A stretch of DNA of 17,069 nucleotides from JADFRD01 sp964491015. Lineage in GTDB: Bacteria > Fidelibacterota > Marinisomatia > Marinisomatales > TCS55. Every line of letters starts with the position of its first letter. Positions within the stretch are counted from its first letter, which is position 1. The notes beneath the pieces were generated by a model, which worked only from the letters and a program-made list of their open reading frames with translations, made no database searches and was not told the origin of the DNA. Made by a program: the position numbers and the translations under genes. Shown here in pieces: positions 8,748 to 16,182 of the stretch. The stretch is from NCBI GenBank assembly GCA_964491015.1, contig CAZBEY010000045.1, positions 1 through 17,069 on the forward strand. Reading direction: 5' to 3'.

Positions 8748-10157
8748 TTAATCTTTTTCCAAAACACACACAGTCTCAATATGAGGCGTGTGGGGAAACA
8801 TATCCACCATCGTGAGTTTTTTGAGTTTATAACCTTCATTAATTAATAGAGCAATATCACGAGATTGTGTGGTGGGATTACAGGAAATATACACTAATCG
8901 CTTCGCCCCAAACTTTGGCAATGCATCCACCATGTCCTTGTGCATTCCTGCCCGGGGAGGATCAATAATAATCACATCCGGTTTTGGTATATTTATTTTG
9001 CTTGTCCCCTTTTTGAAAAAGAAATCCAGATTTGCCAGGTGAAAATGTGTATTGGTTATTCCATTGGAAATCGCATTGCGAACAGCATCTTCTACGGCTG
9101 GTGAGATCATTTCAAATCCATGAACCTCTTGTGCTTTTTGAGCCAGGAACAAAGAGATGGATCCCGTTCCGCAATACAGATCATACACGATATCATCTTC
9201 TGTAAGGTCGGCGCCCTCTAAGGCCGCTTGATATAGTTTTTCTCCTTGGAATGTGTTTGTCTGAAAAAATGAATTTGCGGAAATCTCAAATGTTAGATTA
9301 CCAATTTTTTCAGTAATCGTGGGTTCTCCGTAAAGGAGTATTTCATATTCACCATAAGCTATGTCAGCTTTTTTGGTGTTAATATTATTAATAATGGTAG
9401 TGACTTTGGGAAACTGTTTATGAATATAATCAGCCAATGGTTGAATCAATTCCGTGTTTTCATAACTGGTCACTAAATTAACCATAATATCTTCTGTATT
9501 ATGACCAAAGCGTAAAACCAAGTGACGAAGAAAACCGTTATGCGTTTTAACATCATAAGGTTTGAGGTTTAACTCCTGTGCTTTTGTTTTTACAGCATTC
9601 AGAATATTATTTCCAATCTTTGGCTGAATAAAGCATTGATTAATATCCAAAATTTTATCGTACCTCCGCGGTATATGGAGTCCCAAAGCAAAATCTTTTT
9701 CGGCCTCTTCTGCTTCGCCCGGTAAAATCCACCGTCTATTGGAAAAAGAAAATTCCATTTTATTTCGGTAATGGTAAATTTCATCTGCAGAAATAACATC
9801 ATCGACTTTGAAATTGTTTATACCCGCTTGTCGGACAAATAATTCTTCTACCTGTTTACGTTTTTGGACTATTTGCTCTCGATAATCCAGCTGCTGAAAG
9901 GTACAGCCGCCACAATAAGCAAAATGTTCACAGGGCGCGTCTGTAATAAATGATGATTCTTCCAGCACTTCCAATGGACGTGCTTCTGCATATCCTTTTC
10001 GTTTTCTATATACCAAGGAACGGATTTTTTGCCCTGGAATTGCATTTTTCACAAATACGACAAATCCCTTTACTTTAGCAATTCCTTTACCGCCATAAGC
10101 TAAAGATTCAATTGTTAATTCGTATTCTTGTCCTTTTTTGATGGTTGTTTCTATCAT
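8748..10157 (-). CDS. rlmD: 23S rRNA (uracil-C5)-methyltransferase, RlmD/RumA family
   Basis: This 469-aa enzyme uses SAM to methylate C5 of a uridine in RNA, in the RlmD family classically U1939 of 23S rRNA. An N-terminal TRAM RNA-binding domain (about 7-62) is followed by the iron-sulphur ligands C76, C82, C85 and C175, as in RumA. The C-terminal Rossmann domain has NSFFQTN (295-301), the SAM motif DLYCGTGSIS (326-335), DPPRAGMH (399-406), the nucleophile C426 in SCNPTT, and the general base E461 in HIETVCVL. The position methylated could instead be that of a paralogue (RlmC- or TrmA-like), as paralogues differ subtly. The ATG has no Shine-Dalgarno. Its first codons lie inside the 55-bp sequence repeated on both sides of the assembly gap. 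It is about 126 nt from the phosphorylase gene once the gap is collapsed. Confidence 0.93.
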   Translation of the reverse strand: MIETTIKKGQEYELTIESLAYGGKGIAKVKGFVVFVKNAIPGQKIRSLVYRKRKGYAEARPLEVLEESSFITDAPCEHFAYCGGCTFQQLDYREQIVQKRKQVEELFVRQAGINNFKVDDVISADEIYHYRNKMEFSFSNRRWILPGEAEEAEKDFALGLHIPRRYDKILDINQCFIQPKIGNNILNAVKTKAQELNLKPYDVKTHNGFLRHLVLRFGHNTEDIMVNLVTSYENTELIQPLADYIHKQFPKVTTIINNINTKKADIAYGEYEILLYGEPTITEKIGNLTFEISANSFFQTNTFQGEKLYQAALEGADLTEDDIVYDLYCGTGSISLFLAQKAQEVHGFEMISPAVEDAVRNAISNGITNTHFHLANLDFFFKKGTSKINIPKPDVIIIDPPRAGMHKDMVDALPKFGAKRLVYISCNPTTQSRDIALLINEGYKLKKLTMVDMFPHTPHIETVCVLEKD

Positions 10158-10192
10158 TTTGTATTTTAATTATCCGGTTATTTATTAAGCCG
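10138..10192. repeat. 55-bp exact duplication, copy left of the N gap
   Basis: This segment, which includes the first codons of rlmD (ATG at 10155-10157) and 35 bases upstream, is identical base for base to 10293-10347 on the other side of the N run. It is best read as the shared end of two contigs rather than a biological repeat. Confidence 0.9.
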
Positions 10193-10292
10193 NNNNNNNN
10201 NNNNNNNNNNNNNNNNNNNNNNNNNNNNNNNNNNNNNNNNNNNNNNNNNNNNNNNNNNNNNNNNNNNNNNNNNNNNNNNNNNNNNNNNNNNN
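10193..10292. other. Assembly gap of exactly 100 N
   Basis: A run of exactly 100 N, the conventional placeholder for a gap of unknown size, separates two identical 55-bp contig ends. The true sequence most likely continues directly from 10192 to 10348 with no missing DNA, which would shorten the window by 155 nt. Confidence 0.95.
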
Positions 10293-10347
10293 TTGATGGT
10301 TGTTTCTATCATTTTGTATTTTAATTATCCGGTTATTTATTAAGCCG
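10293..10347. repeat. 55-bp exact duplication, copy right of the N gap
   Basis: Identical to 10138-10192. The remaining real intergenic DNA, 10348-10438, is AT-rich and holds no supported terminator, promoter or gene; only a 16-codon ORF (10369-10419, minus) is present and I do not call it. Confidence 0.9.
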
Positions 10348-10438
10348 CGAAGTGAGTTTTTTTGAGTCTTATTGCTTTTGATATTTTCTTATTAATCCGT
10401 TGGGAATCTTCTCGCTCATTGTGGCTTTTAAATTAATT

Positions 10439-11242
10439 TTAAGAATACGATTCTAAAAAACCCACAAGAAGAAGTTTTAATGTTTCAACCCCTTTATTGG
10501 CGTTTTCAATCGTCTGTTCGTGGCTCAACATATCATCGCTCATCCCGGCAGCCATATTGGTTATAATAGACAAGGCTGCAACTTTTAATCCTGCATGACG
10601 TGCCAGTATTACTTCCGGTACGGTGGACATTCCCACTGCATCGGCTCCCAGTGTTTTTGCAGCACGTATTTCTGCCGGCGTTTCAAAATTGGGGCCGCAA
10701 AACCATATATAAACACCCTTGTGAAGTTGAATACTATTTTGTTCAGCCACCCGTTCAAATTCTATTCGTAATTCCGGATCGTAAGCTTCTGCCATATCAA
10801 CAAATCGTGATATTCCTTTTTCTCCAAACAAGGGTGAAACACCGGTAAAATTAATATGATCTGTCAGCAGCATAACGCTCCCTGGAGTTGCTTCTTTCAT
10901 CAAACTTCCGGCTGAGTTTGTCAGGATTAATGTTTCGCATCCCAATGCGGCTAATGTTTGGATTGGGATTGTCATTTCATCAGGTTTACCGGATTCATAA
11001 TAATGCACCCGCCCCTGGAGAACGACCACATTCGTTCCCTTCACATTGCCAAAAACTAACTTTCCCTCGTGACCAGAAACACCCAGTGAAGGAAATCCAA
11101 CTAATTCTTCGTAGGCATATGAAATTGGATCAATCAGAACATCCACGAAAGAACCCAAACCGGACCCCAGAATAATGCCAATTTTTGGTTTAAACCCTTT
11201 TGATTTTGACTGAATATAATTGACTGTTTTTGTAATGCTCAT
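10439..11242 (-). CDS. punA: Purine nucleoside phosphorylase (trimeric, PNP/MTAP family)
   Basis: This 267-aa enzyme cleaves purine (deoxy)ribonucleosides with phosphate to a free base and (deoxy)ribose 1-phosphate. Family motifs: GIILGSGLG (22-30) with the phosphate-binding Ser, GHEGKLVFG (57-65), LQGRVHYYE (75-83), LTNSAGSL (107-114), WFCGPNFETPAEIR (180-193) with the base-contacting Glu (E187), GMSTVPEVILARH (204-216), and ITNMAAGM (227-234) with N229. The Glu/Asn pair fits the trimeric class preferring 6-oxopurines (inosine, guanosine and deoxy forms). The start ATG follows the short aldehyde dehydrogenase gene by 31 nt, with no Shine-Dalgarno, and this is the last gene of the mutase-deoC cluster. 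The phosphorylated sugar it releases would be the substrate for the upstream mutase and DeoC. Confidence 0.93.
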   Translation of the reverse strand: MSITKTVNYIQSKSKGFKPKIGIILGSGLGSFVDVLIDPISYAYEELVGFPSLGVSGHEGKLVFGNVKGTNVVVLQGRVHYYESGKPDEMTIPIQTLAALGCETLILTNSAGSLMKEATPGSVMLLTDHINFTGVSPLFGEKGISRFVDMAEAYDPELRIEFERVAEQNSIQLHKGVYIWFCGPNFETPAEIRAAKTLGADAVGMSTVPEVILARHAGLKVAALSIITNMAAGMSDDMLSHEQTIENANKGVETLKLLLVGFLESYS

Positions 11243-11273
11243 TTAGTGATTAAGGGTGTGTAATGAATAAAAA

Positions 11274-12137
11274 TCAAACACCGACCGGATGCCATGTTGT
11301 TTTTGTCTCTAATGTATTTAAAATACGATATGGATCCTGCACTTTTTTATCCAACCAATTTTCATCAAAATAAATAACAGGTCGCTTCACATTCAATGCT
11401 GCATTTTCTTGAACCATTTTTATTGCTTCATTATCATTTCCGCAATAAACGATTGCATTAACATCCATGTGAGAAGAAAAATGTTCCAATAATTCTGAAC
11501 GGTAACCGGTCATAATATTTATCACGCCGCCGGGAACGTCAGAAGTATGAATGACTTCAGCAAATGTAATGGAACATAATGGTCGAGTTTCTGATGCTAA
11601 AATAACGACCGTATTACCCCCTGCAATAATTGGAGCAATCACGGATATCAGACCTAAAAGGGATGAATTGTTTGGTGAAATAGCAGAAACAACACCGGTG
11701 GCTTCCGGGTAGGAGAAATTAAAATATGATGACGCGGTTGGATTGACATGGCTAAAAATTTGCATATATTTATCCGCCCAGCCAGCATAATAAATGAGCC
11801 GATCAACGGACAGATTTATTTCCAATTCAGCCTCTTTTTTTGAAGATCCCTGGAGAATTAATTCATCCATAAACTGACTACGGCGACCTTCGAGCATTTC
11901 CCCTATCCTGTATAAAATCTGGCTGCGATTAAACGCTGTTCTCGAACACCAACCGGAAAATGCGCCTCGTGCCGAAACAACTGCATTCCTGAAATCTTTT
12001 CTCGATCCGCGGCAGATATTTACCGCCGTTGATTTCTCCGGATCAATCCATTTAATATAACGCCCGGATTCAGTTCGTGGAAATTTGCCACCGATAAATA
12101 ATTTATATGTTTTTCTAATATCTTCGCGCTTTTTCAT
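11274..12137 (-). CDS. Short, catalytically degenerate aldehyde dehydrogenase homologue (ALDH16 C-terminal pseudo-domain-like)
   Basis: This 287-aa protein matches only about the first 270 residues of a normal ALDH. YKLFIGGKFPRTESGRYIKWIDP (11-33), YYAGWADK (116-123), GVVSAISPNN (148-157), GGNTVVILASET (173-184) and DVPGGVINIMTG (200-211) align with the full-length neighbour. Key features are lost: the cofactor-binding Lys of LKPAE is replaced (ILASE), the FTGSTDVG loop becomes YCGNDNEA, there is no ELGGK glutamate, and the protein ends before the catalytic cysteine. The frame is clean, with a GGAA about 8 nt before the ATG and an intact stop, so it looks like a maintained pseudo-enzyme rather than decay. 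Its length and position after an active ALDH resemble the C-terminal pseudo-domain of ALDH16 proteins, here as a separate gene. The alternative is a simple truncated paralogue. Confidence 0.75.
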   Translation of the reverse strand: MKKREDIRKTYKLFIGGKFPRTESGRYIKWIDPEKSTAVNICRGSRKDFRNAVVSARGAFSGWCSRTAFNRSQILYRIGEMLEGRRSQFMDELILQGSSKKEAELEINLSVDRLIYYAGWADKYMQIFSHVNPTASSYFNFSYPEATGVVSAISPNNSSLLGLISVIAPIIAGGNTVVILASETRPLCSITFAEVIHTSDVPGGVINIMTGYRSELLEHFSSHMDVNAIVYCGNDNEAIKMVQENAALNVKRPVIYFDENWLDKKVQDPYRILNTLETKTTWHPVGV

Positions 12138-12261
12138 AACTTATTCCAATTAATCAAATTTCTTTCGCCAAAAAAATTGATCTCTTATATGATTTGTTTA
12201 TTGACTAATATCAAATGTTCAATACTCCATTTCTCCCAGAATTAAATGATTAAACTAGGTT

Positions 12262-12337
12262 TTATGAGTCCACGAGCCGACTACCGCTTACAGCTCGACC
12301 ATTTACTGTTCTATCAATTACCATTACCAGCTAAACC
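12262..12337 (-). repeat. Degenerate GGTAATT-type heptamer repeat between the two aldehyde dehydrogenase genes
   Basis: On the minus strand, starting at or inside the stop codon of the full-length aldehyde dehydrogenase (12331-12333), the sequence shows imperfect 7-nt units including GGTAATT, AGTAAAT, GGTCGAG and GGTAGTC, resembling the repeat at 6820-6874. The remainder of the 193-nt intergenic stretch (down to 12138) has other 7-nt-spaced words (TTGAACA, TTTGATA, TTAGTCA at about 12200-12223). I see no hairpin terminator here, so the downstream gene may still be read by the same transcript. Confidence 0.45.
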
Positions 12338-13800
12338 AGATTAACATACGGTATCAGTCCTTCTACTCCGCCTTCACGTCCCATACCACTTTCTTTATAA
12401 CCACCGAATGGCGAAGTAGGGTCAAATTTATTAAACGTATTCGCCCATAAAACACCGGCGCGAATGGCTTTCGACATTTTGAAAATTTTCGCTCCTTTAT
12501 CAGTCCAGACACCGCCGGATAATCCATAAGGTGAATTGTTTGCTTTTGCAATGACTTCATCCACTGTTCGGAAGGTCTGAATCGCCAGGACGGGGCCAAA
12601 AATTTCCTCCTGTACAATGCGATGAGACTGGCTGACATTCTCAAATAAAGTGGGTGCATGCCAATATCCCTTTTCCGGCAAAGTACAGGATGATTGATGA
12701 ATGTTTCCTCCCTCCTTTTTCCCAATATCAACATACATCCTGATTTTATCCAGCTGCATTTTTGAATTAATTGCTCCGATATCCGTATTTTTGTCAAGAG
12801 GGTCGCCGACAATCAACGTTTCCATTCTGTCTTTTAATTTTGATATAACTATATCTGCAATACTTTCCTGAACAAATAAGCGTGACCCTGCACAGCATAC
12901 ATGTCCCTGGTTGAAGAAAATGGCATTAATAATACCTTCAACAGCCTGGTCAATGGCAGCATCTTCAAAAATAATGTTGCCTGCTTTTCCTCCCAGTTCT
13001 AGAGTATATTTTTTGGAGGTTCCGGCGACTGCTTTCATGATTTGTTTTCCAACATCAGTTGAACCGGTGAATGCAATTTTATCAATATCGGAATGTTCAA
13101 CCAATGCTCGTCCCGTTTTACCGTCACCATTAATAATATTGACCACGCCGGGAGGCAGATCTGCTTCCTGAATAAGTTCTGCAAGTTTCATGGCCGTCAA
13201 TGGTGTTGTTTCTGCCGGTTTTAATACAACGGTATTCCCGGTGGCCAAAGCAGGAGCTAATTTCCAGGCTGCCATTAGCAATGGGAAATTCCACGGAATA
13301 ATTTGTCCCGCAACGCCAAGAGGTTTTGCCTGTTTACCCGGGAAAGCATATTCCAACTTATCAGCCCAGCCGGCGTAATAAAAGAAATGGGCGGCAGCTA
13401 AGGGAATATCAATATCTCGCGACTCGCGAATAGGTTTTCCACCGTCCATGGATTCAATCACTGCAAATTCTCGGGCACGCTCCTGCAGCAATCTGGCAAT
13501 TCGGTAAATATATTTTCCTCTTTCGGTAGATTCCATTTTCGACCAAACAGATTCATAGGCTTTTCTTGCTGCAGAAACGGCTTGGTTTACATCTGCATCA
13601 TTTGCTTCAGCTACAACCGTTAATTTTTCTTCATTTGCCGGATTAATTGTTTTGAAATATTTTTCTTTCTCTGGTGGACAAAATTCACCATTAATGAAAA
13701 GATCATATTTTTTATTAATGCGGATATGGTCTGTGCTTTCTGGTGCCGGGCTGTAGGACCAGTCTGTTTTAAAATCTAATTTGTCTGTTACTGCTTCCAT
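12331..13800 (-). CDS. NAD(P)-dependent aldehyde dehydrogenase (ALDH16-like catalytic subunit)
   Basis: This 489-aa full-length ALDH superfamily enzyme oxidises an aldehyde to the acid. Catalytic features are complete: oxyanion Asn in IIPWNFPLL (N171), cofactor Lys in VLKPAE (K194), the FTGSTDVG loop (244-251), the general base in ELGGK (E268), the nucleophile in NQGHVCCAGSR (C302), and EEIFGPVL plus SPFGGYKESGMGREGG near the C-terminus. It starts 9 nt after the deoC stop with an AAGG before the ATG, so it is probably coupled to deoC; acetaldehyde released by DeoC is the obvious candidate substrate. An extra ~30-residue N-terminal segment precedes the usual YDLFINGEF start. The pseudo-ALDH gene lies 193 nt downstream. 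Substrate and cofactor preference are inferred. Confidence 0.92.
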   Translation of the reverse strand: MEAVTDKLDFKTDWSYSPAPESTDHIRINKKYDLFINGEFCPPEKEKYFKTINPANEEKLTVVAEANDADVNQAVSAARKAYESVWSKMESTERGKYIYRIARLLQERAREFAVIESMDGGKPIRESRDIDIPLAAAHFFYYAGWADKLEYAFPGKQAKPLGVAGQIIPWNFPLLMAAWKLAPALATGNTVVLKPAETTPLTAMKLAELIQEADLPPGVVNIINGDGKTGRALVEHSDIDKIAFTGSTDVGKQIMKAVAGTSKKYTLELGGKAGNIIFEDAAIDQAVEGIINAIFFNQGHVCCAGSRLFVQESIADIVISKLKDRMETLIVGDPLDKNTDIGAINSKMQLDKIRMYVDIGKKEGGNIHQSSCTLPEKGYWHAPTLFENVSQSHRIVQEEIFGPVLAIQTFRTVDEVIAKANNSPYGLSGGVWTDKGAKIFKMSKAIRAGVLWANTFNKFDPTSPFGGYKESGMGREGGVEGLIPYVNLV

Positions 13801-13809
13801 TTTTCTGCC

Positions 13810-14697
13810 TTAATCTAAAGAAAAATAATTTGATGATTGATAAACACCCGTCGTTTGTTTCACAATCTGCATAAGAACATCATTTGCCAATGAACTGGCT
13901 CCGAACCGAAATAAGTCCGGATTTAGCCAGTCCCGGCCCAATGTTTCACGAACCATTACTAAATATTGAATGGCTAATTTTGCCTTGCTGATCCCCCCTG
14001 CAGGTTTCATACCGATTTTTTTACCTGTATTTTGGTAATAATCACGAATGGCTTCCAACATCACCAGAACCACCGGCGGTGTGGCAGCTGGAGATACTTT
14101 TCCCGTGGATGTTTTGATAAAATCAGCGCCTGATTGCATTGCGATGTCACTGGCAAAACGAACATTATCCAATGTAACCAACTCCCCTGTTTCCAAAATG
14201 ACTTTCAGGTGGGAGTGTCCACAGGCTTCCTTCACCTGTTTAATTTCATCAGCTACATATTCATATTCCCCCCGCAGAAACTTCCCTCTGGAAATGACCA
14301 TGTCTACTTCGTCTGCGCCGGCATCGACGACCATTTTTACTTCTTCTAATTTATTTTTTAAAGATGTCATCCCACTGGGGAAAGCAGTCGCAACTGAAGC
14401 AATTTTTATCTCGGTATTTCTCAGTGCCTTTTTTGCAATCGGGACCATGGTGGGATAAACACATATGGCAGCGACTGTCGGTAAACCGGAAAATTTGTCA
14501 TGTAAATGGGCAGCTTTATAACATAGTTGTTTAACCTTTCCGGGGGAATCTTTTCCTTCCAATGTCGTTAAATCAACCATACTCAAAATCGTTTTTAAAG
14601 CATTAATTTTAGATTCTTTTTTAATACTCCTTGAAAAAAGTCTGGCAACTCTTTCCTGCGCACCTACCTCGTCAATTCGATGTGAAAATGTTTCCAT
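13810..14697 (-). CDS. deoC: Deoxyribose-phosphate aldolase DeoC (long form)
   Basis: DERA splits 2-deoxyribose 5-phosphate into acetaldehyde and glyceraldehyde 3-phosphate by Schiff-base chemistry. Visible active-site elements: an early VDLTTLEG (41-48) strand, ADEVDMVI with D132, VILETGEL (166-173), the Schiff-base lysine in ADFIKTSTGK (K195), and GMKPAGGIS with the proton-relay lysine K231. The sequence ends NYFSLD. At 295 aa it is longer than the ~220-aa and ~260-aa types and resembles the longer, eukaryote-like and E. coli-like class with an extended N-terminus. There is no Shine-Dalgarno before the ATG. The 70-nt spacer from the mutase is very AT-rich and contains no convincing promoter. 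It is followed after 9 nt by the aldehyde dehydrogenase gene. Confidence 0.95.
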   Translation of the reverse strand: METFSHRIDEVGAQERVARLFSRSIKKESKINALKTILSMVDLTTLEGKDSPGKVKQLCYKAAHLHDKFSGLPTVAAICVYPTMVPIAKKALRNTEIKIASVATAFPSGMTSLKNKLEEVKMVVDAGADEVDMVISRGKFLRGEYEYVADEIKQVKEACGHSHLKVILETGELVTLDNVRFASDIAMQSGADFIKTSTGKVSPAATPPVVLVMLEAIRDYYQNTGKKIGMKPAGGISKAKLAIQYLVMVRETLGRDWLNPDLFRFGASSLANDVLMQIVKQTTGVYQSSNYFSLD

Positions 14698-14767
14698 TAT
14701 TATTTTTTTATTTCTGTAATATAAAATTGTCGACTGTTGATTGGTCTAATTGTTCTGATAATTATAC

Positions 14768-16102
14768 TCAAGTTAATATTCCTTTGACTTTATCAACAAG
14801 CAATTGCGCATCTTCTCTGGTTCGTCCTTCTGCATAAATACGCATGATGGGTTCAGTATTTGATGTACGAAGATGAATCCAGCGATCCTTCCACGAAAAT
14901 TTTACACCATCAATAGAATTGATTTCGGCATCAGTAAAAAATGATTTCGCTTTTTCGAAAGCGAACTCTTTATCAATTCCTTCAATTCCTATTTTATCCT
15001 TTACAATACTGTACCGGGGTAGCGAATCAAAAATAGTGCAAACGGGTTCATCCGTCAACGCCATACGATGAAGAACCATTGACGATGCAACCAACGAATC
15101 TCTTCCCAAATGTGCTTCTTTCAAAATAACTCCGCCATTTCCCTCGCCACCAAGGTTGGCGCCTAATTCGATCATTTTTTTCACCACATTGATTTCACCT
15201 ACCGCTGACCTCGTAACTGTTGAATGATATTCTTCAGCCAATTTGTCCAAAGCCATTGTTGTAGATAAGTTTGTGACCAACGTTTCTCGTGTACCGGTTG
15301 TTCGTAAATATCCATCTGCTGCCATGACCAGCGTATATTCATCACCTGCAGGTTGACCATCATCCAAAACTACCGCCAAACGGTCTCCGTCGGGATCAGA
15401 AGCAAAACCAACATCTGCTTTATTTTCTAATACTGCGTTACATAAATCATCCAGATTTTCCGGCAGCGGTTCTGGCTTCCTTTTGAATTGACCATCACTA
15501 TCACAATATAATTTAATAACGTCACAGTCCAGCGCTTCCAACATACCAGGCAGCGCCTCAGAAGCAGCGCCATTCACTGCATCTACCACAACTTTAAATT
15601 TTCTCTGACGAATCTTGTTTTGATCGATACAGGATAGACCGGCGACTCGAATGATGTGCTTTTGAATTGCATTCACATCCGGATAATGAAGTCCTTTGTC
15701 CCCTGTAGATTGAAGTGATCCATGATCGACATTATGAAATAATTTTTTACATTCTTCCGGGAATAGAAACATTCCGTCAGAACGGACAAATTTCAACCCG
15801 TTCCATTCGATCGGATTATGGCTGGCGGTAATAATCACACCACCTGCAGCGTCTGTATTTTCCACCATAAATTGAACAGTAGGTGTGGGCACAATATTTA
15901 AATTAATAACGTCTCTTCCCGCTGAATTGAGGGCGTTGGCAAATACTTCTAAATACAATTCGCCACTGGGACGGGTGTCTCTCCCCAAAATAAATACACC
16001 CTTTGGCTGCATGGAGTGAAAAGCCTGGGCGTATTTTTTAATTGCTTCAATATTGAATTCAGGAGCTGTCCCCCGAACTCCGGATATGCTGCGTATGATC
16101 AT
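14768..16102 (-). CDS. Alpha-D-phosphohexomutase family protein (GlmM/phosphomannomutase-like; possible phosphopentomutase)
   Basis: This 444-aa protein has the four-domain phosphohexomutase layout: N-terminal SISGVRGT (5-12), the phosphoserine loop TASHNP (about 93-98), the metal-binding DPDGDR loop (about 239-244), the sugar-binding loop GEGNGG (about 319-324), and C-terminal phosphate-binding RTSNTEPIMRIYAEG. GEGNGG rather than GEQSGH/GEMSGH is typical of the archaeal and Bacteroidetes-type enzymes usually labelled phosphoglucosamine mutase. By homology it could act on glucosamine, mannose or glucose phosphates in cell-wall or sugar metabolism. Its place just before deoC and in the same cluster as a nucleoside phosphorylase suggests instead, or in addition, (deoxy)ribose-1-phosphate to 5-phosphate interconversion, as known for a homologue in Thermococcus kodakarensis. 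No DeoB-type phosphopentomutase is in the window. A second, decayed copy of its start lies beyond the toxin-antitoxin module. Confidence 0.88.
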   Translation of the reverse strand: MIIRSISGVRGTAPEFNIEAIKKYAQAFHSMQPKGVFILGRDTRPSGELYLEVFANALNSAGRDVINLNIVPTPTVQFMVENTDAAGGVIITASHNPIEWNGLKFVRSDGMFLFPEECKKLFHNVDHGSLQSTGDKGLHYPDVNAIQKHIIRVAGLSCIDQNKIRQRKFKVVVDAVNGAASEALPGMLEALDCDVIKLYCDSDGQFKRKPEPLPENLDDLCNAVLENKADVGFASDPDGDRLAVVLDDGQPAGDEYTLVMAADGYLRTTGTRETLVTNLSTTMALDKLAEEYHSTVTRSAVGEINVVKKMIELGANLGGEGNGGVILKEAHLGRDSLVASSMVLHRMALTDEPVCTIFDSLPRYSIVKDKIGIEGIDKEFAFEKAKSFFTDAEINSIDGVKFSWKDRWIHLRTSNTEPIMRIYAEGRTREDAQLLVDKVKGILT

Positions 16103-16148
16103 AGGTTGAAATTACTGTTTAAGAAGATAATTGGGTTTAACAAATGTT
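16083..16148. repeat. Direct repeat copy A: start and upstream region of the functional mutase
   Basis: This covers the first codons of the mutase and its 5' flank. It matches 16820-16885 at an offset of 737 nt, with the ATG codons aligned, a 23-nt identical core at 16107-16129 (matching 16844-16866), and scattered mismatches and a small indel outside. The two copies bracket the toxin-antitoxin module. The leader 16103-16182 between toxin stop and mutase start has no strong promoter that I can see. Confidence 0.85.
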
Positions 16149-16182
16149 ATGGATATTTTATGATCCTTAGCATTTTTTAATA

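Noticed and set aside
8554..8769. 71-codon minus-strand ORF between rlmD and the channel
   Set aside because: It overlaps the end of rlmD in another frame, has unusual Cys/Leu/Ile-rich composition typical of translated AT-rich spacer, and has no family resemblance.
10138..10347. The 55-bp duplication as a biological repeat or attachment site
   Set aside because: Its copies end exactly at a 100-N placeholder and are perfectly identical, which is explained by unmerged contig ends.
10369..10419. 16-codon ORF MSEKIPNGLIRKYQKQ upstream of rlmD
   Set aside because: No Shine-Dalgarno, too short to judge, no known leader-peptide feature such as a run of regulatory codons.
11274..12137. Short ALDH gene as a frameshifted remnant of a full-length gene
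   Set aside because: The frame is open with its own ribosome-binding site, there is no ALDH C-terminal sequence in any frame downstream before the PNP gene 31 nt away, and the degenerate positions are spread through the protein, which fits a maintained pseudo-enzyme better.
12363..12812. 149-codon minus-strand ORF within the aldehyde dehydrogenase gene
   Set aside because: It is a shifted frame of a clearly intact enzyme with complete catalytic residues; no independent start signal or motif.
14698..14767. Promoter for deoC (TCGACA with TAAAAA 17 nt away)
   Set aside because: The -10 would leave essentially no leader before the ATG, and such matches are expected by chance in this AT-rich spacer.
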